From Aeromonas schubertii (GTDB lineage Bacteria; Pseudomonadota; Gammaproteobacteria; Enterobacterales; Aeromonadaceae), in NCBI RefSeq assembly GCF_000820105.1, contig NZ_CDDB01000001.1:62001-126000 (forward strand): a DNA stretch of 64,000 nt, given 5' to 3'. Each line of letters begins with the position of its first letter. Within the stretch, counting starts at the first letter, position 1. The position numbers were made by a program, and so were the translations under genes. The notes under the pieces were generated by a model, which saw only the letters and a list, made by a program, of their open reading frames with translations, ran no database searches and was not told the DNA's origin. Shown here piece by piece: positions 27,793-36,668 of this stretch.

Positions 27793-29274
27793 TTGTTCAA
27801 CGGTGTTGAAAAAGAGCTGCACGATCTCGTCACCCATTTTTTAGGCCTGTTGCTGCTGCTGTTTCATACGGTCATCGTGGCGGGTGTCTCCCTGCGAGTG
27901 ATCTTCAAACGACGCCCGATAGGGGTCTCTCTGGCCTGGCTCTCCCTCATCTATGCCATTCCCTTTGCCGGGGTCGGTTTCTATATCCTGTTTGGGGAGA
28001 TCCGTCTCGGTCGCCGCCGTGGTGAGCGAGCCAAGACCATGTACACCCCTTATGCGGTCTGGATCCGTCAGCTGGCCGGTCGCTTTCCCCAGTATCGATG
28101 CCAGGTGGGTGACAAAGCCGCGCCCCTGCACGATCTGGTGCAGGGGCGCCTCGGCATGCCCATGCTCTCGGGCAATCGCATGACCCTGCTCGATCACCCG
28201 GAGCGGATCCTGGGTGAAATCGCCGGCGATATCCGTCAGTCGACCCTGTCGTGCTATCTGGAGTTCTACATCTGGCATCCGGGAGGCTGGGCCGACGAGG
28301 TTGGCGAGGCGCTTATCGAGGCGTCCCGACGCGGCGTGGATTGTCGCGTGCTGCTCGACTCGGTGGGGAGCAAGGCCTTCTTTCGCTCCCCCTGGCCCGG
28401 ACGTTTTCGCGAGGCCGGGGTTCGTCTCATCGAGGTATTGCCGGTAGGGGCATGGCGCATCCCCTTCCAGCGCCAGGATTTGCGCATGCATCGCAAGCTG
28501 GTGGTGATCGACGACAAGGTGGGCTACACCGGCTCCATGAACATGGTCGATCCGCGTTTCTTCAAGCAAGATGCCGGGGTGGGCCAGTGGGTCGATATCA
28601 TGCTCAGGGTTCAGGGGCCCATGGTGCCCCTCATGTGGTCCCTGTTCGTGTGGGACTGGGAGATGGAGAGCGGTGAGCGCCTGCTCGACAGCCTGCAGCA
28701 TCAGCCCGAGGCCTGGCCCCTTATCAATGTGCGCACCCAGCTCATCCCCTCCGGCCCCTTCGAGGGGGGGGACTGTATCCAGCAGATCCTGCTGCTCTCC
28801 ATCTATCAGGCCAGGGAGCGCATCATGCTGACGACCCCCTACTTCGTGCCCGACGATCCCCTGGCGGCCGCCTTGCGCTCGGCCGCCGACCGAGGGGTAC
28901 AGGTGCAGCTTATCCTGCCCCATCGCAACGACTCCCGGCTCGCCCACCATGCGGGGAATGCCTTCCTTGAGGAGCTTCTCGAGTCTGGCGTGGAGATCTA
29001 TCGCTATGATGCCGGCCTGCTGCATACCAAGAGCGTCCTGGTGGATGGCGATTTTGCCCTGGTCGGTACGGTCAATCTCGACCGGCGCAGCCTCTGGCTC
29101 AACTTCGAGATGACCCTGCTGGTGGACAACCCGGCCTTCGTCGGACAGCTTCGCCAGCTGGTCGAAGGTTATATGGAGAAGGCGAGCCCCATGAATCTGG
29201 CCCAGTGGCGCCGGCGCAGCTGGTATCGGCGCATGATGGAAAATCTCTGTTACCTCTTTAGCCCCTTGCTTTGA
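27793..29274 (+). CDS. cls: Cardiolipin synthase (ClsA type)
   Basis: 493 aa (E. coli ClsA 486). Two N-terminal membrane helices (about 12-60), then two phospholipase-D HKD motifs: HRKLVVIDDKVGYTGSMNMVD-like (key residues H, K, D) and HTKSVLVDGDFALVGTVNLD. FFRSPWPGRFREAG and the ending YLFSPLL follow ClsA closely. Makes cardiolipin from two phosphatidylglycerols at the inner membrane. The start is TTG, supported by TAAGGAGCGA with correct spacing. Confidence 0.95.
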   Translation: MFNGVEKELHDLVTHFLGLLLLLFHTVIVAGVSLRVIFKRRPIGVSLAWLSLIYAIPFAGVGFYILFGEIRLGRRRGERAKTMYTPYAVWIRQLAGRFPQYRCQVGDKAAPLHDLVQGRLGMPMLSGNRMTLLDHPERILGEIAGDIRQSTLSCYLEFYIWHPGGWADEVGEALIEASRRGVDCRVLLDSVGSKAFFRSPWPGRFREAGVRLIEVLPVGAWRIPFQRQDLRMHRKLVVIDDKVGYTGSMNMVDPRFFKQDAGVGQWVDIMLRVQGPMVPLMWSLFVWDWEMESGERLLDSLQHQPEAWPLINVRTQLIPSGPFEGGDCIQQILLLSIYQARERIMLTTPYFVPDDPLAAALRSAADRGVQVQLILPHRNDSRLAHHAGNAFLEELLESGVEIYRYDAGLLHTKSVLVDGDFALVGTVNLDRRSLWLNFEMTLLVDNPAFVGQLRQLVEGYMEKASPMNLAQWRRRSWYRRMMENLCYLFSPLL

Positions 29275-29340
29275 GTGCTTGTCATCGCGCCTGTCGCTTC
29301 GTAGAGTGCCTGCTGTCGTTTGATCACAGGATGAAAAAGA

Positions 29341-30606
29341 ATGAAAAAGAGGGTGACGGGTGGTGTGGCCGTGCTGTTGCTGGCCGGTGCGGCTGGCAGT
29401 TGTTGGTACACGGGGCAGCGGATCGACGAGCAGATCCCCGTGCAGTTTGCCAAGATCCACCAGGAGACAGGCCTGCAACTGGAGTGGCTGCCGGCGGAGT
29501 CGGGTCTGTTTCGACGGGACGGGGACGTGGTTCTGACCCTCTCTCCCGAGTTGTTGCAGAGCCTCGGAGCTTCGGCCGGCGATGACAAGGCTCTGCGACT
29601 CTACCTTCACAGCCGCACGACCATCTTTCCCCTCTATGGGCGCACCCGGGTGACCCTCGACAAGGAGCGTGGGGATCTCGCTGCCCTGCTCAAGGAGCTG
29701 GGGCTACAGGCGTGGGAGCCCATTCTGGAGAGCAGGACCAGCTACTGGAATGGACGCAACGCCAGTCGCCTGACGATGCCCGAGGTCACACTCGACGAGC
29801 AGGGCAGCAGCATAGCGTTGCACCCTCTGACCCTCAACTTCAGCGGCGATCTGAAAGGCAATGGCCGCCTCACCTTCGATTGGCAAGGGCTGCGTTATCG
29901 GGAGAGTGACGAGCCCATCGAGCTGACCCTGGAGGGGGCAAGTGGCAGTGCGGATCTTGACAGGATTGCCGGTCTTGTCATGGTTCCCGCCAGTGAGGGC
30001 AAGGTGGCCGCTCTCTCCCTGTCGGCCGGGGAGGGGTTCACCCTGAAGGCTCGGGGCCTGCACTCCAGCTCACGGCTGGAGGGGGACGATGCCGATACTC
30101 TGGGCAGCCAGTACGAGACCGGTCTTGAGCGCCTCGATCTGGAGATGGAAGGGGAGAGTATTGCCCTGAGTGAGGGGATCCTCTCCATGCGCCTCAAGGG
30201 GATGGATCTGGAGGGGTATCGTGCCCTGCAGCAGGCCAACGGTGCCGACCTGGATCCTGCCAAGCTGGAGCAGGCCCTCGATCAACTGCTGGGCAGGGGG
30301 ATGACCCTGGAGCTGGATCGTCTGTCGGCCCGTATCAATGGTGAGCCGGTGACCATAAAGGGAAATCTGGTGCTCTCCTCCACCACTCTGGCACAGTTGA
30401 CCAACGGGGTGGATGGATGGCGCGCCCTCTCCGGCCAGTTTGATGCGAGCGTGTCGGGCAAGTTGGGGGAGGCGCTGCCCCAGGCGGCCCCCCTGCTGCG
30501 CAACCTGACCGGCATGGGCTACTTCAAGCCCGCCGGTGATACCTTGAAGGCCGAGGTCATCCTCTCCCGGGGCAGGGTGACCATCAATGGCCTGCCGGCC
30601 ATGTAA
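29341..30606 (+). CDS. YdgA-like DUF945 protein
   Basis: 421 aa. An N-terminal signal/anchor (KRVTGGVAVLLLAGAAGSCWYTG) and YTGQRIDEQIPVQFAKIH, typical of the YdgA/DUF945 family, precede a long beta-rich body with repeated amphipathic strands (LTLNFSGDLKGNGRLTFDW). In E. coli YdgA is an inner-membrane-anchored periplasmic protein without a firmly assigned role. Terminates at a bidirectional hairpin shared with purU. Confidence 0.8.
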   Translation: MKKRVTGGVAVLLLAGAAGSCWYTGQRIDEQIPVQFAKIHQETGLQLEWLPAESGLFRRDGDVVLTLSPELLQSLGASAGDDKALRLYLHSRTTIFPLYGRTRVTLDKERGDLAALLKELGLQAWEPILESRTSYWNGRNASRLTMPEVTLDEQGSSIALHPLTLNFSGDLKGNGRLTFDWQGLRYRESDEPIELTLEGASGSADLDRIAGLVMVPASEGKVAALSLSAGEGFTLKARGLHSSSRLEGDDADTLGSQYETGLERLDLEMEGESIALSEGILSMRLKGMDLEGYRALQQANGADLDPAKLEQALDQLLGRGMTLELDRLSARINGEPVTIKGNLVLSSTTLAQLTNGVDGWRALSGQFDASVSGKLGEALPQAAPLLRNLTGMGYFKPAGDTLKAEVILSRGRVTINGLPAM

Positions 30607-30617
30607 AGACCGTCAAG

Positions 30618-30640
30618 AAAGGCGCCCTCGGGCGCCTTTT
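30618..30640. terminator. Bidirectional terminator between ydgA-like gene and purU
   Basis: AAAGGCGCC-CTCG-GGCGCCTTT followed by T: a 9-bp stem with an A-tract on one side and a T-tract on the other, serving both convergent genes. Confidence 0.88.
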
Positions 30641-30646
30641 GTTTGC

Positions 30647-31495
30647 CTATTTAAAGACCACTGTCTTGTTGCCGTGGACGAAGACCCGCTCGCACAGCAC
30701 CAGCTCCAGGGCGCGGGAGAGCACGGATTTCTCTACATCCCGGCCGGCCTTGGCCATGGCCTCGGCGTCGAAGGCATGGTCCACATGGATCACGTCTTGC
30801 TCGATGATGGGCCCTTCATCCAGATCGTCGGTGACGAAGTGGGCGGTGGCGCCGATGATCTTGACGCCGCGGTTGAAGGCCTGCAGATAGGGGCGGGCCC
30901 CGATGAAGGCGGGCAGGAAGGAGTGGTGGATGTTGATGATCTGGCGCGGGTAGGCCGCCACAAATTCGGGGGTCAATACCCGCATATACTTGGCCAGCAC
31001 CACATAGTCGGGGGTATAGCCGTCGATAAGCTGGCGCACCTGCCGTTCATGCTCCCCGCGCTCGAGCCCCTCGTGAGAGACCGTATGGAACGGGATATCG
31101 AACTTGCCACACAGCTCGGCCAGGGTGTCGTAGTTGCCGATGACGGCGGCAATCTCGATGTTGAGGGCGCCGGCATAGCTCTTCATCAAGATGTCGCCGA
31201 GGCAATGGGACTCCTTGGTGACCAGGATCACCACCCGCTTGGCGCCCGCTTTGACCAGACGACGGGAGGCTCCCTGGGGGAGAGCATCGTCGAGGTCGGC
31301 CAGCAGGGTCTCGTCATTGAAGCGGCCCTCCAGCTCGGTGCGCATGAAGAAGCGCCCCTGGGGGTGATCCACGAACTCGTCGTTCTTGATGATGTTGAGT
31401 TGGTGCTTGTAGCAGATGTTGGTGATCTTGGCGATCAGCCCCTTGGCGTCGGGGCAGTCGGTCAGCAGAATTTTCTTTTCCATTTTCTCTGTCAT
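30647..31495 (-). CDS. purU: Formyltetrahydrofolate deformylase
   Basis: 282 aa from the ATG at 31495 (an ATG at 31483 fits E. coli length equally well; no strong ribosome site decides). The N-terminal ACT domain (ILLTDCPDAKGLIAKITN) is followed by the formyltransferase fold with VILVTKESHCLGD, IGNYDTLAELC, IINIHHSFLPAFIGARPY (catalytic His) and GATAHFVTDDLDEGPII. Hydrolyses 10-formyl-THF to formate and THF, feeding PurT and balancing one-carbon pools. It releases formate, the substrate of the Fdh encoded at 53.6 kb. Confidence 0.95.
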   Translation of the reverse strand: MTEKMEKKILLTDCPDAKGLIAKITNICYKHQLNIIKNDEFVDHPQGRFFMRTELEGRFNDETLLADLDDALPQGASRRLVKAGAKRVVILVTKESHCLGDILMKSYAGALNIEIAAVIGNYDTLAELCGKFDIPFHTVSHEGLERGEHERQVRQLIDGYTPDYVVLAKYMRVLTPEFVAAYPRQIINIHHSFLPAFIGARPYLQAFNRGVKIIGATAHFVTDDLDEGPIIEQDVIHVDHAFDAEAMAKAGRDVEKSVLSRALELVLCERVFVHGNKTVVFK

Positions 31496-31650
31496 CGTGT
31501 CCATTGTGATGGGCGCAGTGCGCCGTTTTTGTCGCACTATGCCATGAGAGAGGGCGAGGGCGCCACGACTGCGTGACCGCTGCCGCAGAGGAGAACTTTT
31601 TTCAGGCTCGCTCTGGTCTCAGGCAAAGGTTTTCACTACCCTGTCGCTGC

Positions 31651-31788
31651 TTATTCTCAGGGCGGGGTGAAATTCCCCACCGGCGGTATCCTGCCTTGGC
31701 AGGGAGCCCGCGAGCGCCCGACGGTCGTCGGGGTCAGCAGATCCGGTGCGAGGCCGGAGCCGACGGTGATAGTCCGGATGAAAGAGGA
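31651..31788 (+). ncRNA. FMN riboswitch (RFN element)
   Basis: Classical RFN blocks in order: TTATTCTCAGGGCGGGGTGA, AATTCCCCACCGGCGGTA, GAGCCCGCGAGCGCC, GGGTCAGCAGATCCGGTG, CCGGAGCCGACGGTGATAGT and CCGGATGAAAGAG. Located about 100 bp before ribB, so it senses FMN and represses ribB, most likely by blocking translation or by termination in the intervening leader. Confidence 0.97.
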
Positions 31789-31884
31789 TAAGGGCATGGG
31801 TACGCGGGATTGCCTGCGTCCCTGTGCTTCTGTCTGCCTTTCCGTGCCCTGATTCTGGTATGTGTTAATCAACGGAGTATTACC

Positions 31885-32541
31885 ATGAATCAGTCTCTGC
31901 TCTCCCCTTTTGGTACCCCTATTGAACGTGTCGAAGCCGCCCTCGAGGCCCTGCGTCAGGGTCGCGGTGTGCTGGTTGCCGATGACGAAGACAGGGAAAA
32001 TGAAGGGGATCTCATCTTCGCCGCCGAATCCATGACCCCCGCCCAGATGGCGCTGATGATCCGCGAGTGTTCCGGGATTGTCTGTCTCTGCCTGACCGAG
32101 GAGCGGGTGCGCCGCCTCGAGCTGCCCATGATGGTCGAGGCCAACTCGAGCCAATACCAGACCGCCTTCACCGTCACCATAGAGGCGGCCGAGGGGGTCA
32201 CCACCGGGGTCTCGGCCGCCGATCGCATCACCACCATTCGTGCCGCCATTGCCGACGATGCCCGTCCTTCCGACCTCAATCGCCCCGGTCACGTCTTTCC
32301 CCTGCGTGCCCGTGAGGGGGGGGTGCTGACTCGCCGTGGTCACACCGAGGCCACCGTGGATCTGATGACGCTCGCCGGTCTCAAGCCCTTCGGCGTGCTG
32401 TGTGAACTCACCCTGGAGGATGGCGCCATGGCGCGCCTGCCTGATCTGGTCGCATTCGGTTTGAAACAGGGTATGCCGGTATTGACCATCGAGGATCTGG
32501 TACAGTATCGTCTGGCACTGTTGAGACAGGGTCATCGATGA
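31885..32541 (+). CDS. ribB: 3,4-dihydroxy-2-butanone-4-phosphate synthase
   Basis: 218 aa, E. coli RibB length 217. Motifs: [17 protein letters not shown] (metal and substrate acids), TAADRITT-like [35 protein letters not shown] and [13 protein letters not shown]. Converts ribulose-5-phosphate to DHBP and formate in riboflavin synthesis. Start at 31885 with AACGGAG upstream; translation from earlier ATGs falls in the riboswitch leader. No RibA domain is fused. Confidence 0.96.
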   Translation: MNQSLLSPFGTPIERVEAALEALRQGRGVLVADDEDRENEGDLIFAAESMTPAQMALMIRECSGIVCLCLTEERVRRLELPMMVEANSSQYQTAFTVTIEAAEGVTTGVSAADRITTIRAAIADDARPSDLNRPGHVFPLRAREGGVLTRRGHTEATVDLMTLAGLKPFGVLCELTLEDGAMARLPDLVAFGLKQGMPVLTIEDLVQYRLALLRQGHR

Positions 32542-32760
32542 CAGATGAGGTTTGTCATTTCATCTGCAATTGGTTACGCTCTGTCTCGGCTTTGATGGGA
32601 ATTTCACCGTTTTTTGTTTCTTCTGATGCTTTTTTAAGCTGACGAAAAAAAATGAGTGAAATAATGCATTTATCCTTGAAAAGCCCTATGCAAACTTCTT
32701 TTTATTTGTGCCATAATAACGCCGCTTGCTAAACGTCTGGCGAGTTAAAGGGAGCTAAAA

Positions 32761-33000
32761 ATGAAAAAAATGCTGTTGGTAGGTGTTGTAGGTCTGTCTG
32801 CTCTGCTGGGCGGTTGTGCTAACACCGAGCTGGAAACTTCTGTTCAGAACCTGTCTAACAAGGTTGATCAGCTGGCTCAAGATGTTAGCGCCGTTCGTGC
32901 TGACCAGTCCAAGATCGCTGCCGACGTAGCTGATGCCAAGGCTGAAGCTGCTCGTGCTAACCAGCGCCTGGACAACATGGCTACTTCCTACAAGAAGTAA
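32761..33000 (+). CDS. lpp: Major outer membrane (Braun-type) lipoprotein
   Basis: 79 aa. Signal peptide with lipobox LLGGC (lipidated C19), then alanine-rich heptad repeats ([20 protein letters not shown]) forming the trimeric coiled coil, and the C-terminal YKK whose lysine is cross-linked to peptidoglycan. Codon usage is strongly biased to optimal codons, as for an abundant protein. GGGAGCTAAAA gives a good ribosome site, a CATAAT -10-like element is at 32712, and a perfect terminator follows. Confidence 0.96.
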   Translation: MKKMLLVGVVGLSALLGGCANTELETSVQNLSNKVDQLAQDVSAVRADQSKIAADVADAKAEAARANQRLDNMATSYKK

Positions 33001-33013
33001 TTCATGTAAAAAG

Positions 33014-33041
33014 TGGCGCAGGAAACTGCGCCATTTTTTTT
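33014..33041 (+). terminator. Terminator of lpp
   Basis: TGGCGCAG-GAAA-CTGCGCCA followed by eight T: an 8-bp stem with a GAAA tetraloop and a strong U-tract. Confidence 0.96.
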
Positions 33042-33138
33042 GCCTGCCATCTAGTGGTCTGACCACTTTCGCATATCTTCCCTCCCATGCCCCTCTCATA
33101 CCGGTAATTAAGAAGCCGGTCGAGTGACCGGCTTGTCA

Positions 33139-33987
33139 TCAGTAGAGCAGGCTGTAGAGCTTGCGCCGCCATACCGAGGCGACCGGGGTACTCCCCATGG
33201 TGTTGAGGATGTCGAGGTAGATCTTTCTCGCCTCTCCAAACCCCAGATCCTTGCGCAGTATGGTGATCAGCAGCTCCAGTGCCTCTTCCTGGCGACCAGC
33301 GGCGTTATAGAGCACGGCCAACTCCTGGCCGATGGCAAGGTCATCGGGACGGGCGGCATGCTGCTCCTCGAGGGCCCGCAGCTCGGGGCTGTCCGAGGCC
33401 TGACGCGCCAGATCCAGACGCGAGCAGAGCACCTGATAGTGATCGTCCTGGGCCACCATGGGAATGGTGGCAAGGCGCTGCTGCGCCTGATCCAGCTGGT
33501 TGAGATCCAGCTCGGCCTGAATGAGCCAGAGCGTGATGTCGTGGCGCTCGGGTGCCAGCTGATGGGCGCGGGTGAGCAGGGGGAGGGCCTCGCCGGCGTT
33601 GTCCTGCTCCAGATGCTCGCGGGCCTGGGTCAGCAGGGTCTCCTCCTCACGGGGGGCGAAGGCGGCAAAGTAGTGGCGCAGGGCGGCCTCATCCTGGGGA
33701 CCTTCCAGAAACCCCTCCTCATCGGGTCTACCCTGATGGAATTTCACCAGGGCGGGCAGGGCTCGCAGGGAGAGCTGGGTCGCCAGAGACTGCAACTGGG
33801 GATCGTTCATATCGACCTTGGCCAGGGTCACCGCCGGATTGTTGTGACCGACCAGGGCTTCGACCAGGGGGGTCATCGCCTGGCATTCGGGCATCTGGGG
33901 GGCGTGGAAGTAGATCACCACCGGCTTTTGCATGGAGGCATCGAGCAGGGCGGTGTGAAAATTCTGGGGAGTAATGTCGACGATCAT
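33139..33987 (-). CDS. cnoX: Thioredoxin-like/TPR co-chaperone CnoX (YbbN)
   Basis: 282 aa (E. coli 284). N-terminal thioredoxin fold (about 1-110) starts with MIVDITPQNFHTALLDAS; the active-site region reads APQMPECQAM, so the first Cys of CxxC is absent and a single Cys remains. The C-terminal half has TPR-like helices (ALPLLTRAHQLAPERHDITL and later repeats). The E. coli protein holds unfolding clients under hypochlorite and hands them to DnaK and GroEL. Cytosolic, monocistronic or with the next gene upstream. Confidence 0.88.
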   Translation of the reverse strand: MIVDITPQNFHTALLDASMQKPVVIYFHAPQMPECQAMTPLVEALVGHNNPAVTLAKVDMNDPQLQSLATQLSLRALPALVKFHQGRPDEEGFLEGPQDEAALRHYFAAFAPREEETLLTQAREHLEQDNAGEALPLLTRAHQLAPERHDITLWLIQAELDLNQLDQAQQRLATIPMVAQDDHYQVLCSRLDLARQASDSPELRALEEQHAARPDDLAIGQELAVLYNAAGRQEEALELLITILRKDLGFGEARKIYLDILNTMGSTPVASVWRRKLYSLLY

Positions 33988-34000
33988 AGAGAGGCTCTCG

Positions 34001-34705
34001 CTACAGATTAATGGCTAGATGGGGGGGCTCGGGGCAGATTTCAAGCCTCTCGTCGAGCCAGTGGATGGCGAGATGATGAGTTCCCCGGGTGGCGAGGGCC
34101 AACCATCCCTCCTGAAAGGGGCTGTCGCTCACCTCGTAGGTGTGGTGATCGAGACGATTTTCCAGCCACCACTCCTGCTCCGGATGGAAGATAACGTTCT
34201 CGAGACCGGCAGCCAGCCCACCCCCGTGGGCCTTGAGGAGTGCCTCCTTGCGGGCCCAGAGCCGGTAGAAGCCATCTGCCTGGGAGGGCTCGGGAAGGGC
34301 GGCGAGCCATTGGCTCTCCTCGGGGGCGAAGAAACGCCGGGCCAGTTTCAGCAGATCCCGTGCCCGTCTTCCCAGCTCGAGATCGACGCCCACCGGCCCC
34401 TCCTGGCACAACGCCAGCACGGCCCAGTCACCGCTGTGGGTGAGGTTGAAGTACCAGGCGTCATCGAGCAGACAGGGTTTTCCCCCCGCCAGGGTGCCAA
34501 AGTGCAAGGGGTGTCCCGGGAGGCGCCGACCCAGCTCACGGCGCAGCAGGGCGCGGGTAAGAAGCCACTGCCTGGCCCGGCCGGGTGAGGTGAAACGGGC
34601 GGCATGCTGCCGTTCATCGGCCGGGAGGCACGCCTGCAGATCGGGCGAGATCTGCGTCTCCTCCCCGGTCAGGGAGAACAGGAAGAGGTCGACCCGATGC
34701 ACCAT
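34001..34705 (-). CDS. 4'-phosphopantetheinyl transferase (Sfp/AcpT type)
   Basis: 234 aa. The magnesium-binding motifs GVDLELG and FYRLWARKEALLKAHGGGL are intact, as is NLTHSGDWAVLAL between them. Transfers phosphopantetheine from CoA to carrier proteins. Full Sfp-like length suggests broad carrier use, but no NRPS or PKS genes lie in this window. It ends 13 bp upstream of cnoX and may form an operon with it. Confidence 0.88.
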   Translation of the reverse strand: MVHRVDLFLFSLTGEETQISPDLQACLPADERQHAARFTSPGRARQWLLTRALLRRELGRRLPGHPLHFGTLAGGKPCLLDDAWYFNLTHSGDWAVLALCQEGPVGVDLELGRRARDLLKLARRFFAPEESQWLAALPEPSQADGFYRLWARKEALLKAHGGGLAAGLENVIFHPEQEWWLENRLDHHTYEVSDSPFQEGWLALATRGTHHLAIHWLDERLEICPEPPHLAINL

Positions 34706-34961
34706 TTTTCACTCCAAAATGCGCTTGAGGCGCCAATAAAACCATATTTGCTATCGGCAGGGTAGCCTTGTCGAGAATTGTCTATTGTTTGCCCATGATC
34801 ACATTTGGCATGAAAAATAAGGAGTTTTTGCAAGAAAATGTGATGTCGATGGGTTTTATTTCTTGATCTGACCCGTTTCTTCTTTATAGTCGAAACCTGT
34901 TGTCTGCAAAGGTTCTGGGAACCTGATTGTAACTTATTGTTTACATTAGGGAGAGAAGGGA

Positions 34962-35459
34962 TTGCGTTACTTGATGCTGCTGCTGGTAGCACTGGGCATG
35001 GCGGGTTGTTCATCGACGCCGGATCCGGAGCTTGCGAGCAAGATTGAGGTCTCCATGGTCGAGCCGGTGGTGGAGCCGGAAACCAGTGCCCCGAGCATCG
35101 AAGAGATCATGATGGTCTACAAAGAGTGGCGCGGTGTTCCCTATCGGATGGGTGGCACGACCCAACGTGGTGTCGACTGCTCTGCCTTTGCCCGCGAGGT
35201 GTTTCGTGATGCCCTCGGCGTCGAACTGCCCCGCTCCACCCGCTCTCAGGTTCACGAAGGGACCCGGGTTGCTCGCAACGAGCTGGTGGAAGGGGATCTG
35301 GTCTTCTTCAAGATCAACTCCCGCCTCAACCATGTGGGGATCTACGTGGGCAATGGCGAGTTTATTCACGCCTCGACCCGTAAAGGGGTGACCCGTTCCA
35401 AGCTGGACGATCGCTACTGGCGATCCAAGTTCTGGCAGGCACGACGCATCGAGATCTGA
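34962..35459 (+). CDS. NlpC/P60 family lipoprotein (peptidoglycan endopeptidase)
   Basis: 165 aa lipoprotein: signal MRYLMLLLVALGMAGC (lipid C16), a short linker, then the NlpC/P60 domain with catalytic C73 in RGVDCSAFAREVF, and His in LNHVGIYVGNGEFIHAS. Cleaves D-Glu-DAP or DAP-DAP bonds, as Spr/MepS and NlpC do. Start is TTG at 34962 with AGGGAG 8 nt upstream; an ATG at 34974 is an alternative with poorer spacing. Monocistronic. Confidence 0.9.
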   Translation: MRYLMLLLVALGMAGCSSTPDPELASKIEVSMVEPVVEPETSAPSIEEIMMVYKEWRGVPYRMGGTTQRGVDCSAFAREVFRDALGVELPRSTRSQVHEGTRVARNELVEGDLVFFKINSRLNHVGIYVGNGEFIHASTRKGVTRSKLDDRYWRSKFWQARRIEI

Positions 35460-35470
35460 ATCTTGGTCCC

Positions 35471-35537
35471 TCTGGAAAAACGGCTCCTCGGACGAACCGT
35501 TTCTCCAGAGAGATAGCAGGGGCTCCTTCGGGAGCCC
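35471..35537 (+). terminator. Double hairpin after the NlpC/P60 gene
   Basis: First a long imperfect stem (TCTGGAAAAACGG at 35471 pairing with CCGTTTCTCCAGA ending at 35509), then GGGCTCC-TTCG-GGAGCCC at 35520-35537 with a UUCG tetraloop. Only a weak T-tract follows. Confidence 0.65.
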
Positions 35538-35596
35538 TTGGCATTTCAGGGGGCTAGCCTCTATAGTGTGCGCCGGTTTTTAAGGCGAGCCTCCCC

Positions 35597-36544
35597 ATGT
35601 CGACCACCCGCAGTGGACTCCACCCCCGCAACCGTCATCGCCACGGCTATGACTTCAAGATGCTGATCAAGGCCCATCCCCCCCTCGCACCTTTTGTCAG
35701 GCCAGGGCCCCACGGACGGCTCACCATCGACTTTGCCGACCCCCGTGCGGTCAAGGCCCTCAATGCCGCCATCCTGTTTGGCATGTATCGCCTGCGTTTT
35801 TGGGATATTCCGGACGGTTACCTCTGTCCCCCTATCCCGGGACGGGTGGACTATCTGCACCATCTGGCCGATCTGCTGGGGGAGGGCACAGCCCCCGGTG
35901 GCAAGCGGGTGCGTCTGCTCGACATAGGCACCGGGGCCAACTGCATCTATCCCCTGCTCGGACACCAGGAGTATGGCTGGAGCTTCGTCGGCTCGGATGT
36001 GGAGCCTGCCTCTCTCAGGAGTGCCAGTCTGATCGTGCAGAGCAATGCCCTGCAGCGGCAGATAGAGTGCCGTCTACAGCCGGATCGGCGCCATATCTTC
36101 CAGGGGCTGCTGCGCCCGGACGAGCACTTCGCCGCCACCCTCTGCAATCCGCCATTTCATGCCTCGGCTAAAGAGGCGAGCAGCGGCAGCGAGCGCAAGT
36201 TGCGCAATCTGGCCCGCGCCCGGGGTGAGCGTCAGCCGCAGGGGGGCAGGGAGCCGAGCCTTAACTTCGGTGGCCAGCACAACGAGCTCTGGTGCGATGG
36301 GGGTGAGCTGGCGTTCTTGCGGCGCATGATTGCCGAGAGTGCCGATTACGCCACCCAGTGCGACTGGTTTACCACCCTGGTCTCCAAGGGGGATAACCTG
36401 GCCCCGGCGCGCAAGGCACTGGCGGCGGTCAAGGCCGCCGAGGTGCGGGTGATCCCCATGGAGCAGGGGAACAAGGTGACCCGGATCCTGGCCTGGCGTT
36501 TCTCCAACACGGGGTCATCGCGCCTGCCTCCGGGGGGGATGTGA
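35597..36544 (+). CDS. rlmF: 23S rRNA m6A1618 methyltransferase RlmF
   Basis: 315 aa (E. coli RlmF 308). Starts with GLHPRNRHRHGYDFKMLI, then the SAM-binding LLDIGTGANCIYPLLG (motif I) and the amino-methyltransferase motif IV as NPPFHASAKEA. LRNLARARGE and GGGELAFI-like GGELAFLRRM follow the family. Modifies N6 of A1618 of 23S rRNA in the cytosol. Confidence 0.93.
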   Translation: MSTTRSGLHPRNRHRHGYDFKMLIKAHPPLAPFVRPGPHGRLTIDFADPRAVKALNAAILFGMYRLRFWDIPDGYLCPPIPGRVDYLHHLADLLGEGTAPGGKRVRLLDIGTGANCIYPLLGHQEYGWSFVGSDVEPASLRSASLIVQSNALQRQIECRLQPDRRHIFQGLLRPDEHFAATLCNPPFHASAKEASSGSERKLRNLARARGERQPQGGREPSLNFGGQHNELWCDGGELAFLRRMIAESADYATQCDWFTTLVSKGDNLAPARKALAAVKAAEVRVIPMEQGNKVTRILAWRFSNTGSSRLPPGGM

Positions 36545-36668
36545 GTGACCACTTCGGCGTGTGGTACAGTTGTACGCCGAGATTTTTTTGCAATTTCACC
36601 TGCGACTTTCTTAAAATAACAACTGGTTTGACCTGTCTAAGGCACACCCGGACTGAAAGGAAAGGTTG

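Noticed and set aside
29331-29350. Tandem decamer ATGAAAAAGA x2 at the start of the YdgA-like gene
   Set aside because: Two copies of a short A-rich sequence around a start codon; too short to argue for function, and the second ATG gives the correct frame.
32676-32717. TTGAAA / CATAAT as the lpp promoter
   Set aside because: The two elements are 30 bp apart, too far for sigma-70; only the -10-like CATAAT is retained as a comment.
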